Positions 27,486 to 35,852 of a DNA stretch of 64,000 nucleotides are shown here, one piece after another. The stretch is taken from contig JAOARD010000027.1 in the NCBI GenBank assembly GCA_025210735.1, forward strand, positions 59,785 through 123,784. Reading direction: 5' to 3'. Position numbers and translations under genes: made by a program. Under the pieces are notes generated by a model. That model was not told the DNA's origin, searched no databases, and worked only from the letters and a program-made list of their open reading frames with translations. Within the stretch, counting starts at the first letter, position 1. Each line of letters opens with the position of its first letter. Origin of the DNA: Bacteroidales bacterium. GTDB taxonomy: Bacteria; Bacteroidota; Bacteroidia; Bacteroidales; UBA6680.

Positions 27486-28078
27486 ATCTGGCTTTTTAAA
27501 TTATTAAGTAATTCAGTTAAATTATCTATAATAGGGTTTATCTTACTTTGTACACTCCTGATTTTTACACGCAATATTATATACAGAAGAGCACCATATC
27601 CAACTGTCATTACAGAGTGTATTAGCATACGTATATCTGTACTTTTTTCTTTTATAATATCAAAATGTATAAGATTTATACCTATTACTATAGCTATAGC
27701 ATATATTGGAAGGAACTTAACAGGTAGTTTTATTAAACCCTTCAGGTTATTTATGTTTTTGTTGATACACTCAACGTTTGATAAAGAGTGGTTTCCGAAC
27801 CCGATACCTGTACTATATTTCCAAAACATAACAGTTATCAGGAATAGTGCAAAACTTAATAAAACAGCACCTATAGTAAAGGATAGTGAATCAAGTCCTA
27901 TTGACATATATATTAACATACTCAGCATAGTTGCAAATAATACTGTAATAATTATTCGTCTTATAGTATATTGTTTCTTAATTCTGCTAATATCAGATTC
28001 AGCATTTTTAATTTTACTATAATCAACCTCAACGGTTTTCTGTTGCCATATATCTTTTATTTTATTAAAATCTGTCAT
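27482..28078 (-). CDS. Four-helix membrane protein, candidate anti-sigma factor
   Basis: 198 residues. A cytoplasmic N-terminus of about 38 residues begins MTDFNKIKDIWQQK, followed by four transmembrane helices (about 40-60, 68-88, 125-145, 155-172) and a short cytoplasmic tail. The N-terminal segment resembles those of small anti-sigma proteins that follow ECF sigma genes in Bacteroidota. It overlaps the sigma gene by 4 bases. It lacks a recognisable zinc-finger or FecR domain, so the anti-sigma role is an inference from gene order. Confidence 0.65.
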   Translation of the reverse strand: MTDFNKIKDIWQQKTVEVDYSKIKNAESDISRIKKQYTIRRIIITVLFATMLSMLIYMSIGLDSLSFTIGAVLLSFALFLITVMFWKYSTGIGFGNHSLSNVECINKNINNLKGLIKLPVKFLPIYAIAIVIGINLIHFDIIKEKSTDIRMLIHSVMTVGYGALLYIILRVKIRSVQSKINPIIDNLTELLNNLKSQI

Positions 28079-28584
28079 AGTGTTTCAATTATTTCAGAGA
28101 GTTTAACCTTTAATCTGTTTATTCTTGCACCAACATTACCTGGTTTTAATCCTGTAATGGTTGCTATGTCATTGTAACTCATATCCTCAAGTAACATTGT
28201 AACAATCAGCCTGTCAACTTCCTTCAGCATAGCAATGGCACTGAATAGCTTACTCATCATAATATCGTTCTGATGTTTTGCATCTACGTCAGATTCAAGT
28301 ACAATGTTTGTATACTCCTTGTGGCTATTATCGGTACGTTCACGATTTTTTGTAATGTTTTTTTTGTACATGAGTGCGGTATTTGTTGCTACCCTATACA
28401 CCCATGTATTTATATGCGATTCATTTCTGAACGAATCTATGCTGCTCCATATTCGTATCAGAATCTCCTGAAACAGATCATCAGCATCGGCACTATTACC
28501 GCAGAAACCTCTGCTAAGTCTGTGCAATCTGTCTTTATTATCCTGCACAACTTTTTTAAATAGTATCTCTTTATTATCCGGCAT
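28075..28584 (-). CDS. ECF-type RNA polymerase sigma factor
   Basis: 169 residues. Region 2 (about 10-80) carries DADDLFQEILIRIWSSIDSFRNESHINTWVYR-type residues and region 4 (about 110-165) carries EVDRLIVTMLLEDMSYNDIATITGLKPGNVGARINRLK. Length and layout are normal for group 4 sigma-70. First gene of a four-gene operon with overlapping starts. Target promoters are unknown; autoregulation is usual. Confidence 0.92.
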   Translation of the reverse strand: MPDNKEILFKKVVQDNKDRLHRLSRGFCGNSADADDLFQEILIRIWSSIDSFRNESHINTWVYRVATNTALMYKKNITKNRERTDNSHKEYTNIVLESDVDAKHQNDIMMSKLFSAIAMLKEVDRLIVTMLLEDMSYNDIATITGLKPGNVGARINRLKVKLSEIIETL

Positions 28585-28727
28585 CAGAGAATCTTTTTTA
28601 TTAAATGGTTATTACTAAATTTTATCATATTGTCTGGTTCTTTAGATTAAAATAGCTTTTTTATTATTTCTATCCTTTAGATTACTGATATTTCAATTTA
28701 TTACAATAAAATTAAATGTTTTTTTTT

Positions 28728-28740
28728 ATTACAATGTAAT
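28728..28740. promoter_or_regulatory. Palindrome ATTACA-A-TGTAAT
   Basis: Perfect 6-bp arms with one central base, about 140 bases upstream of the sigma gene. The pattern TACA...TGTA is that of staphylococcal BlaI/MecI operators, and a BlaI homologue is encoded 2.2 kb away. The 330-base gap holding it also has two copies of CTTTAGATTA (28640 and 28675). Confidence 0.3.
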
Positions 28741-28813
28741 GTGTTGTTTGCGTGTGTTTTAATATGTGGTGTTTTAAATGAAATATTGTAAACTCAATAT
28801 ATGTATATAAAAA

Positions 28814-28843
28814 CTCTCCCATATGCTGTAACAAATGGGAGAG
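28814..28843 (-). terminator. Rho-independent terminator of the M56 gene
   Basis: Stem CTCTCCCAT (28814-28822) / ATGGGAGAG (28835-28843). Read on the minus strand it is followed by TTTTTATA. It lies 76 bases past the stop at 28919. Confidence 0.85.
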
Positions 28844-28918
28844 AGGTATATAAAACTATTTTTGGTTATCTGATATTACAAAACGGAAATAGTTTTTAGT
28901 AACAAAGCCTTTCATTCA

Positions 28919-30967
28919 CTATTTATCATCTATATTATCTTGCGATAATCTGAAAGGGAATTTTTTTCTTACACTTTTTTGCATGTTTGCCGGAAGTTTA
29001 TGATAACCTGTATTATACTGGTTTAATGCGTAATTGTTTCTGAATCCGAATACAACACTATATATCATATCTGTCATTTTAATGTATTCGTTGTAATTAC
29101 TATTATCAGACCATTTAAGGTTAATTATATATCCGGGAGTATTTGTCATAAATCTTTTTAATTTGCCTTTTTGAGTATTAACATTATCGTTTGTGTTAAT
29201 AGTAAAAACCTTATCGCCTACTGTTGCCATCTCTTTCTTCTTGATTTTATCAGCGTCAACAGGTGGTAACAACTGTACTACGGCTGCTGCATGACTTTGT
29301 AGTAGCGATGTATTATTATCAGGATCTATGGCATATGCAACCTTAAGAAGTCCAAGTTCTCTAAGTGTTTTTGTAAGTATCTTAATGCGTTGCATTTTAA
29401 CACTCTTATCTGCATATATTCTTGCAGTAACATAAGGACGGTTAAGAACATTAAATTCTGAAACTCTGTTTTTTATAATCTGTTTAAGATTGCTGTCTGA
29501 ACACTTAGTATTTTCTACATAAAATTTATCGTTATATGCATATATGTTATATACATATTTTGCTTTAGACAGAATACGTGACTCTTTAGCTTTTGGAAGC
29601 TGAATATTCTTAAATTTTTCCGGAATAATTGCCGGTATTGAGTTTTTGTAATCTGTTTTCTGGTATGTACACTGCTCTGTACTACTCCACCAGATTTTTA
29701 ATTTATTACCAGATACCTGATATCGTATATCATCTTTTTTACCTTTATTGGTGATAATAAGTCTGTTATTCTGTATTGTAACAGGAAGTTCAATAACTTC
29801 AGCACTATTACTACTTTCAAGTACAGATAACATGTTATTGTTAAAGCTTATTAAGCAACCAAAAGTTTTTGGATTAATATTTTCCCATATTCCGTTGAGC
29901 TTAGATTCTTTGTTTACACTAAAGTTTGTAAGATTAGTTACCGGACTTTTAATTGTAAAATTTGCAAAAAGAATAAAAGTTGCAATAACAGTGGGGATTA
30001 TAATTATGGCCTTAAGCCTTGCTAACAGACCAGATTTGTCTTTTGTCATCATTTTAATACGTTTTTTAATGAATAAAAGATTAAAATTATTAACCAACTC
30101 TACTGAGCGGATGCTAATCAATTGCCTCAATAGTAATGATTGGTAATCAAATAATTCGAATCCCTGTTTTACAACGTTACTGTCGGCTATATACTCATGG
30201 TTTGCTTTTATAGCGCGCTGTAACAGCCATGCAACAGGATTAAACCATTGAAAAACTGTAATTATATGTGCCAGTAGCAAGTCCGCAGAGTGCCTTTGTT
30301 TTGCATGTACCAGCTCATGGGTCAAAATCTGCCTGAACTCTTTGTGTTCAAGTATATCTTTATTTACAAATATGTATCTAAAGAATGAGTAGGGTGGAGT
30401 ATCTCCATTTAACTGTACAATCCGGTATTTGTTGTGTTTTATTACTCTGTTTCGTTTTATTGTAATATACAAACCGGAAAGAAGTATAAAGAGTCGTATA
30501 ACAAACAGTATTATCCCTGTCAAATATGCAATAGTTATAATCAGAGCTATATTTGTTCTTTTAGTCCCGACTTTTTCTATTGAATTTTCAGAAATATCTA
30601 TGTTGTTTGTAGAATCAGCTATAATGTTTATTTCAGAGGCTGGTATTTCATTATCATCCTCAAATATAGCCTCAATATACTCTATATAGGGTGAATCATT
30701 AATCTCCGGATCGGTCATAAATATTAATCCGGTATAGTAGCTACGTATTTTACTAATGTTGCTGAACGGTTTCTCAATAGTTTCAAGATTATCTACATTT
30801 AATGAGATTCTTACAGAGGGGATAATAAGTGATAATATGAGTATTCCTGCCAGGTATATCCGGTTAAAGTTGAAATATGTCTCTTTACGTAGAAAGATAA
30901 TATAGACAACAAACATTACAGATAAACATAATGTAGTTTCAAACAGGTATAAAAGCAGGTGTCCCAT
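28919..30967 (-). CDS. BlaR1/MecR1-type M56 metalloprotease with ExbD-like tail
   Basis: 682 residues. Transmembrane helices lie at about 5-25, 37-53, 138-168 and 318-338. The cytoplasmic zinc protease loop has HELVH at 217-221 and the third ligand Glu258 (HEYIAD). After the last helix there is no penicillin-binding domain. Instead residues about 355-438 look like a small beta-barrel (LNGIWENINPKTFG), and about 470-548 match the periplasmic ExbD pattern (ARIYADKSVKMQRIKILTK). A second weaker ExbD-like stretch lies at about 588-650. In the BlaR1 scheme, signal binding outside triggers cleavage of the BlaI repressor encoded 7 bases upstream. The signal here is unlikely to be a covalently bound beta-lactam. 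Confidence 0.85.
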   Translation of the reverse strand: MGHLLLYLFETTLCLSVMFVVYIIFLRKETYFNFNRIYLAGILILSLIIPSVRISLNVDNLETIEKPFSNISKIRSYYTGLIFMTDPEINDSPYIEYIEAIFEDDNEIPASEINIIADSTNNIDISENSIEKVGTKRTNIALIITIAYLTGIILFVIRLFILLSGLYITIKRNRVIKHNKYRIVQLNGDTPPYSFFRYIFVNKDILEHKEFRQILTHELVHAKQRHSADLLLAHIITVFQWFNPVAWLLQRAIKANHEYIADSNVVKQGFELFDYQSLLLRQLISIRSVELVNNFNLLFIKKRIKMMTKDKSGLLARLKAIIIIPTVIATFILFANFTIKSPVTNLTNFSVNKESKLNGIWENINPKTFGCLISFNNNMLSVLESSNSAEVIELPVTIQNNRLIITNKGKKDDIRYQVSGNKLKIWWSSTEQCTYQKTDYKNSIPAIIPEKFKNIQLPKAKESRILSKAKYVYNIYAYNDKFYVENTKCSDSNLKQIIKNRVSEFNVLNRPYVTARIYADKSVKMQRIKILTKTLRELGLLKVAYAIDPDNNTSLLQSHAAAVVQLLPPVDADKIKKKEMATVGDKVFTINTNDNVNTQKGKLKRFMTNTPGYIINLKWSDNSNYNEYIKMTDMIYSVVFGFRNNYALNQYNTGYHKLPANMQKSVRKKFPFRLSQDNIDDK

Positions 30968-30974
30968 AGTTAGA

Positions 30975-31349
30975 TTATTTACCTTTTTGCTTCTTTATAT
31001 CCTCAAGCATTCTAAGTACCTCATCTACCTCGTTAATATCAATATCTTTATTTTCTGAAAAGAAGTTTACAACCTTCTTGAATGAGTTGTTAAAATAGGT
31101 ATTAACCAATCTGTTCATTTGAGTTTTACTGTATTCCTCTTTTGATATTAACGGATAGTACTGGTAAGTGTTACCATACTTCTTAAATGAGATAATCTCT
31201 TTTTTTACCAATACTCTAACAATAGTAGATACGGTATTGTAGGGAGGTTTGGGATCAGGAAATTCATCCTGAATATCTTTTATAAAACCTTTTTTTATAT
31301 CCCACAATATCTGCATAATACGCTCTTCTGCTTTTGTTAAAGTAATCAT
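30975..31349 (-). CDS. BlaI/MecI-family repressor
   Basis: 124 residues, typical size. A winged-helix domain (1-75) has LTKAEERIMQILWD and PPYNTVSTIVRVLVKKEI. The C-terminal helical dimerisation region (80-124) contains the usual cleavage-loop context (VVNFFSENKDID). It is expected to bind the palindromes upstream of its own gene as a dimer and be cleaved by the M56 protease encoded next to it (7-base gap, same transcript). Confidence 0.93.
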   Translation of the reverse strand: MITLTKAEERIMQILWDIKKGFIKDIQDEFPDPKPPYNTVSTIVRVLVKKEIISFKKYGNTYQYYPLISKEEYSKTQMNRLVNTYFNNSFKKVVNFFSENKDIDINEVDEVLRMLEDIKKQKGK

Positions 31350-31377
31350 AACTATTGAGTTTAATTGATCAGCAATA

Positions 31378-31408
31378 CAAATCTATAACTTATTTTTAAG
31401 TTATGCAA
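31378..31408 (-). promoter_or_regulatory. Promoter of the blaI-M56 operon
   Basis: On the minus strand TTG (31408-31406), a 20-base spacer and TAGATTTG (31385-31378, exact -7 consensus), 28 bases before the ATG. The whole spacer is occupied by operator palindrome O1. Confidence 0.65.
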
Positions 31409-31442
31409 CTTATTAATAAATATTTTAACTTACTTTTAAGTT
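31387..31442. promoter_or_regulatory. Three phased operator palindromes, candidate BlaI sites
   Basis: AACTTA-N4-TAAGTT occurs at 31387-31402 (O1, perfect; flanking bases extend it to 8-bp arms) and 31427-31442 (O3, perfect). Between them, 31407-31422 has AACTTA with a decayed right arm (TAAATA). The three start exactly 20 bases apart, two turns of the helix. Further half-sites are at 31497-31502 and 31526-31531. O1 covers the blaI promoter spacer; O3 abuts the region of the divergent pentapeptide promoter. Confidence 0.65.
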
Positions 31443-31467
31443 GATGACTAAATAAAATTGCAATTAT

Positions 31468-31475
31468 TATATTTG
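31468..31475 (+). promoter_or_regulatory. -7 element of the pentapeptide gene
   Basis: TATATTTG, exact consensus. The nearest TTG upstream (31441-31443) is 24 bases away and overlaps operator O3. Confidence 0.45.
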
Positions 31476-31503
31476 TAGTGCTTTATGAATACAATATAAG
31501 TTA

Positions 31504-31536
31504 ATGTTTAAGTAAAGTGATTTTTAACTTAAACAT
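31504..31536 (+). promoter_or_regulatory. 10-bp inverted repeat before the pentapeptide start codon
   Basis: Arms ATGTTTAAGT (31504-31513) and ACTTAAACAT (31527-31536) with a 13-base loop, ending 6 bases before the ATG at 31543. It could fold in the mRNA leader and hide the ribosome site, or be a protein-binding site, since it contains an AACTTA half-site. Confidence 0.5.
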
Positions 31537-31542
31537 AGAAGT

Positions 31543-32094
31543 ATGCATATAGAATTAACACCTAAAGATTTTAGCTTTCAACCAGATAACACAGAATTTA
31601 GTAATATAAGTTTTACAGGATTTGATCTGTCTTATTCAGATCTTGGACTATATGAGTTCTGTAATTGTAAATTTATTTCATGTAACCTGTCAATGGTTAA
31701 ACTAAATAATACACTAATGGATGGTGTAGAGTTTGTTAACTGTAAGTTAATGGGCGTAGATTTCAGTAAGTGTTCAAGGTATGTTTTTACAGTTCGTTTT
31801 ACAAAATCTGTTATGAGTTACTCATTATTTGAGCGCAATAGAATGGCAAAATCAGTCTTTCATGGTTGTATAATACATGAAGCATCTTTTTCAGATACAG
31901 ATCTGTCTGAAGCAAAATTTATAGATTGCGATCTGAGCCTTACACAGTTTACTGTCTGCAATTTAACTCGCTGCGATTTTAGATCGTCAGTAAACTATTG
32001 TATTAACCCTGCTGTAAATAAAGTGAAAAAAGCCAGATTTTCTTACGATCAGATAGCGGGGTTATTAAGCAGTTATGATATAATTATAGAGTGA
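31543..32094 (+). CDS. Pentapeptide-repeat protein, Qnr-like in size
   Basis: 183 residues. Repeats of the A(D/N)LXX type run through about 15-155 (SNISFTGFDLSYSDL, CKFISCNLSMVKL, ASFSDTDLSEAKFIDCDLS) and should form a right-handed quadrilateral beta-helix. The C-terminal segment KKARFSYDQIAGLLSSYDIIIE is the non-repeat cap. Qnr and MfpA relatives mimic DNA and protect gyrase; that role is possible but unproven here. The gene is divergent from blaI across shared operators, so repression by BlaI is likely. Confidence 0.8.
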   Translation: MHIELTPKDFSFQPDNTEFSNISFTGFDLSYSDLGLYEFCNCKFISCNLSMVKLNNTLMDGVEFVNCKLMGVDFSKCSRYVFTVRFTKSVMSYSLFERNRMAKSVFHGCIIHEASFSDTDLSEAKFIDCDLSLTQFTVCNLTRCDFRSSVNYCINPAVNKVKKARFSYDQIAGLLSSYDIIIE

Positions 32095-32106
32095 CGCTTC
32101 AATAAA

Positions 32107-32140
32107 AAAGAGCGGTAAATTTGATTTTATACCGCTCTTT
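32107..32140 (+). terminator. Rho-independent terminator
   Basis: 11-bp stem AAAGAGCGGTA (32107-32117) / TACCGCTCTTT (32130-32140), 13 bases after the pentapeptide stop and facing the convergent spondin gene. Confidence 0.88.
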
Positions 32141-32174
32141 AACTTGATGGATTTATAATAAATTAGCAGTGGCT

Positions 32175-32852
32175 CTAATTGATTCTTGTAAATTTAACTG
32201 TAGCAAATACAGGCGTAACAGTAGTGCCATCACCTAACGGAGGGTCAACAAATAATGAAATTTTCCCTTGTGGAGATGTATTTGCATCTAATGATGTGAA
32301 TGTTGTTCCATCATCTGTTCCTGAGTCATAAACAAATGCATTAACAGTTTTTGTACTAACAAAATTCTGTCCGTCCAATAAACTCACATTTATAGCCCCC
32401 ACATACCAGTCAGGACTAGGGGCAACCATTGTAACAAATGTTACATTTGAGTTTAATCTGTCAATTATTACTTCCGTCTTTATTGTTCCGGTACCACTAC
32501 CTAAAGCATCTGCTATAACAAGATTTAAACCTTGCCCGAGTCCTATTCGTTCTCTTAACTCACTATCAAGAGGTGTTGTAGCCCCGGTTTCTGCCATAGC
32601 CTCTATACCAGGTGTTGCTTCTGTTCCAACCTTAAATAAATCTGATGCAGGTTTGTGGCTCCATCCAATTAATTTAGAAAAATGTGCGTTCGAAGGGTAA
32701 TCTGTTGGAAAGTTTGCACTGCTCCAAAAGAAAGTAAATTCTACTTCATATTTAGATCTTTCATTCAAAAAATCATCATTGTCATCATCTTCGCATCCAA
32801 CAAATATAAATGCAGATAAAACGATATACAATATAAAACGTAATCCTTTCAT
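32175..32852 (-). CDS. Spondin-domain lipoprotein
   Basis: 225 residues from the ATG at 32852. The frame continues 22 codons upstream, but only this start gives a lipoprotein signal peptide (MKGLRFILYIVLSAFIFVGC, lipobox Cys20). A DDDNDD linker follows. The spondin_N domain spans about 35-220, with HFSKLIGWSHKP, GIEAMAETG and the hallmark VTMVAPSPDWYVGAIN. The protein should be tethered to the outer membrane; surface export is possible. Bacterial spondin domains are little studied. Confidence 0.85.
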   Translation of the reverse strand: MKGLRFILYIVLSAFIFVGCEDDDNDDFLNERSKYEVEFTFFWSSANFPTDYPSNAHFSKLIGWSHKPASDLFKVGTEATPGIEAMAETGATTPLDSELRERIGLGQGLNLVIADALGSGTGTIKTEVIIDRLNSNVTFVTMVAPSPDWYVGAINVSLLDGQNFVSTKTVNAFVYDSGTDDGTTFTSLDANTSPQGKISLFVDPPLGDGTTVTPVFATVKFTRIN

Positions 32853-33047
32853 GCCTTCTGTTTTTAATTCATATATTATTAAAACCGTTATGTAAGGTTT
32901 TGGTTCACTGAATAACATATAAAAAACAAAATATATACAGAATAAATTTTTAGAAGACTACCTGAGTGTTTTTTTATATATACATTCTGTTTTGGTTAAA
33001 GATAATTTGGGGTTGATAGACTTCGGTAAGTCTCAAGAAATGTTCTG

Positions 33048-34025
33048 TCATCGAAAATGGTTGGTGTTGTATCGTTCTGGTCGTTTAGCTCTTATTAGAA
33101 TAGTCTCAGGAGTGATTTTATGATCAAACTCATCCATCTCCCGGTACCATGATAAATAGTTGTGCAGATACTTAGTTGCAACTCCTCTGAATCTTAACAT
33201 CCACTCTTGAAGGTTGAACTGATATTCTAATACATTCTGTATGTGGACAACATTCTTTCTTATCTTCTCATTTTTGGGAATACTTAGTATACCATGCCTG
33301 ATACAATTTTCTTTTGTATATTTCATATATACAGCTTTATTCTGGCTACAGAACAGAATATCTTTGGCAAATAATGATGATAAGTCCTTTTTTATGTTGT
33401 AAGCACTAAATTTGTAATATATTTCGTCAAATGTATTCTTACCTCTATCTCTGCAAAATAGTGTGAATACACGACTTTTAAATGGTATTTGCGTCGCGGA
33501 TTTATACCCCCTCTTTCTGGATTTTCTTTTTAATCTCTTATTTCCTTTATCAGACCATGCAAAGATCAGTTCATTTACCTCTGCAACACCTGTAAGTTTT
33601 TGAGGTTTAATTTTATTGGTGTTTTGTAGAAAACGATGACGCCATCTGAATGAAGTGTTTTTGTGTACACCACACTCTGCTGCTGCTTTTCTGATGCTTA
33701 GTCCTTCAATTAGGCATTGTGCATATGACAGCCATCTCCCTTTCTTATGGAGATGTGCTAATGGTGTACCAGTAAGAGTGTTGAATGTTTTTCCACACTC
33801 TTTACATTTATAACGTTGTAAATCACTTCTTATACCCCATCTATTATAAGATCTAGAGTCGCAATAAGGACAACACTTGTTGCTGCCAATCTCATCATTA
33901 TTTAATAGGTACGATACAAATTTAATTGAATCTCTTTTCTCAATAGCCTCTTTCAGCAAGGAATAACTCTTCGTATCAAGATTGTTTATCGATTCGATAA
34001 ACTTAACAATGTTCTGTGTTTGCAT
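33048..34025 (-). CDS. IS1595-family transposase, catalytic residues altered
   Basis: 325 residues. A zinc ribbon (Cys52, Cys55, Cys74, Cys77) is followed by GKTFNTLTGTPLAHL and a helix-turn-helix (IRKAAAECGVHKNTSFRWRHRF). The DDE-type core follows. In relatives the first catalytic Asp lies in V-E-A-D-E-T; here it is Asn151 (EVNELIF). The second lies in L-C-T-D-G; here it is Gln228 (LFCSQNK). Asn264 of HIQNV and the RFRGVATKYLHNYL tail are kept. The frame is intact, without stops. No convincing terminal inverted repeats or target duplication were found. Confidence 0.85.
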   Translation of the reverse strand: MQTQNIVKFIESINNLDTKSYSLLKEAIEKRDSIKFVSYLLNNDEIGSNKCCPYCDSRSYNRWGIRSDLQRYKCKECGKTFNTLTGTPLAHLHKKGRWLSYAQCLIEGLSIRKAAAECGVHKNTSFRWRHRFLQNTNKIKPQKLTGVAEVNELIFAWSDKGNKRLKRKSRKRGYKSATQIPFKSRVFTLFCRDRGKNTFDEIYYKFSAYNIKKDLSSLFAKDILFCSQNKAVYMKYTKENCIRHGILSIPKNEKIRKNVVHIQNVLEYQFNLQEWMLRFRGVATKYLHNYLSWYREMDEFDHKITPETILIRAKRPERYNTNHFR

Positions 34026-34162
34026 AGTATTTCTAATTATTTACGAGACAATTAGATTTATGTTACACCAAAATCGACCACAGAGCATAATGCAAAGCCT
34101 GTACCTCAAATAAAAGTACAGCTCACCGATACACTCAAACCTTTAACAACAATTACACAAAA

Positions 34163-34199
34163 AAGAGAGGTTTATACAAATTGTATCAGAACCTCTCTT
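34163..34199 (-). terminator. Rho-independent terminator of the FabH-like gene
   Basis: 10-bp stem AAGAGAGGTT (34163-34172) / AACCTCTCTT (34190-34199) with an inner ATACAA/TTGTAT pairing. On the minus strand it is followed by TTTTTTG. Confidence 0.85.
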
Positions 34200-34258
34200 A
34201 GTCATATTTTTATACAACGGGTAAACTTAATAGTACCTTTTAACACTATGTAATTATT

Positions 34259-35203
34259 TTACCGCTTTACTATCATCGAACCACAGGAGTATCCGCCCCC
34301 AAATACTGTAAAACCAACAATATCGCCTTTTGATACTTTTGTATGATTTTCAGACAGGGCAATTAGCGTACTTGCGCACCCAGTATTGCCAAGCTCTTCG
34401 ATATTGCTGAAAATACGACTATCGTCAATATTTAGTTGTTTTGCAATATTCTTAATTATTCTGGCATTAGCCTGATGAGGGATAATATATGACAAATCCT
34501 CCAGACCATAACCTTTTTGTTTAGTTATCTCATCTAAAGATTCAATCATATATCGGCAGGCATTAATAAATACATCCTTACCAAAAGGCATAAGAAGACC
34601 TCCATTTGTTGGGTGCAAATATACACCCTCTGTGCCTTTGCCAATGTGTCCAAGACCTTTTGAGTATACAGCTTCAATTTCCCAATCGTTATCTGACTGT
34701 CGATGTTTCGATATTAATATGGCCGCAGCACCATCACCCCATAAATGACCACTCTTTTCGTCATCCTCATTACTATAGGCTGTATTATGTTCGGAGGTAA
34801 CAATAAGAGCCTTTTCTGATTTGTTTGTAGCAAAGTACCCTTCAACAATCTCAACAGCATTAATAAATGACGAACATGCAGAACTGATAGATATAGCTTT
34901 AGCATTATCTATATTAAATTCGCGCTGAACATAATGAGCGAGTGTGCCAACGGTATCAAACGGCGAATATGTTGCACCAACAATAAGGTCAACATCAGTT
35001 AAACAATATGGTATATTATCAGAAATATTTCGTACAGCGGTTGCACCCATTGTATTAGTGTTCTCTCCAACAGAAGCTTTAGTACGGGTCTTAATTCCAG
35101 TACGTTCATAAATCCAGTTGTCGGATAATCCGTTTACCTCTAAAAAGTAATCGTTTGCAACGAGTTCAGTTGGTAAATAGTGTCCGAATCCGTTAATAAA
35201 CAT
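34259..35203 (-). CDS. 3-oxoacyl-ACP synthase III (FabH-like)
   Basis: 314 residues, thiolase fold. The catalytic triad is Cys110 (ISSACSSFINA), His243 (IIPHQANARI) and Asn273 (LGNTGCAST). The C-terminal GGGYSCGSMIVKR is typical. FabH condenses an acyl-CoA with malonyl-ACP to begin fatty-acid synthesis. A housekeeping fabH usually sits with plsX or rpmF; here the partner is a TetR regulator 21 bases upstream, so this is more likely a secondary synthase for special lipids. Confidence 0.85.
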   Translation of the reverse strand: MFINGFGHYLPTELVANDYFLEVNGLSDNWIYERTGIKTRTKASVGENTNTMGATAVRNISDNIPYCLTDVDLIVGATYSPFDTVGTLAHYVQREFNIDNAKAISISSACSSFINAVEIVEGYFATNKSEKALIVTSEHNTAYSNEDDEKSGHLWGDGAAAILISKHRQSDNDWEIEAVYSKGLGHIGKGTEGVYLHPTNGGLLMPFGKDVFINACRYMIESLDEITKQKGYGLEDLSYIIPHQANARIIKNIAKQLNIDDSRIFSNIEELGNTGCASTLIALSENHTKVSKGDIVGFTVFGGGYSCGSMIVKR

Positions 35204-35224
35204 AAGATATTCAGTTTTATAATA

Positions 35225-35833
35225 TTATTTGTTAGAATTAATTTTATTTTTCATTTCCGGCTGACATATACCAAACAATAATATGTCCAGAATATTATTC
35301 AGCTGCTTCTCATTATCCTTTGTATAACTCTCCTTAAAGTATGGCATTTCAAAAGCCTTAATAGTTATCATAATATTCTTTACTGTCAGCTCCATATTAA
35401 GATTAATGAAATCACCTTTTTCAATGCCATCTTCCAGAATAGAATAAATGTATGCGTACTCCTTATCATCAAATTTTTTACGAATATTTGCAAATCTACT
35501 ATGCTCCTCAAAGAATGCCTTTTTAAGCGCTTCGTGATAGTTCAAAAGATTCCTTATGGTAATCATCCTTCTCAAAATATAGTGCTTAAGCCTTATTGGA
35601 GCTTCGGTACTCTCATTAGAAATGTTTTTTAGCTCTTCATTAAGTATATCCACCTCTTTTTCAATAACGGCCTCATATACATCCTCTTTACTTTTGAAAT
35701 GTGTATAAATTGTTCTTCTGCCACGCTTTGCGGCATTAGCAATATCAGTCATAGTAGTTTTGTTAAACCCTAATTTTCCGAAAACCCGTTGAGCAACAAT
35801 AACAATTTTATCTCTTGAAGAAGCTATTTCCAT
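35225..35833 (-). CDS. TetR-family regulator
   Basis: 202 residues from the ATG at 35833. A GTG at 35857 would add eight residues but lies inside the operator-like repeat, so ATG is preferred. The N-terminal HTH is clear (VFGKLGFNKTTMTDIANAAKRGRRTIYTHFKSKEDV). The C-terminal ligand domain is helical (FFEEHSRFANIRKKFD). It is co-transcribed with the FabH-like gene and is probably autoregulated, with a fatty-acyl ligand as an inference from its neighbour. Confidence 0.9.
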   Translation of the reverse strand: MEIASSRDKIVIVAQRVFGKLGFNKTTMTDIANAAKRGRRTIYTHFKSKEDVYEAVIEKEVDILNEELKNISNESTEAPIRLKHYILRRMITIRNLLNYHEALKKAFFEEHSRFANIRKKFDDKEYAYIYSILEDGIEKGDFINLNMELTVKNIMITIKAFEMPYFKESYTKDNEKQLNNILDILLFGICQPEMKNKINSNK

Positions 35834-35852
35834 AAATATTAATAATTCATTA

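Noticed and set aside
32990..34073. Imperfect terminal inverted repeats around the transposase (32990-33005 and 34058-34073)
   Set aside because: The match is gapped, flanking bases show no target duplication, and repeats of this quality are expected by chance in AT-rich DNA.
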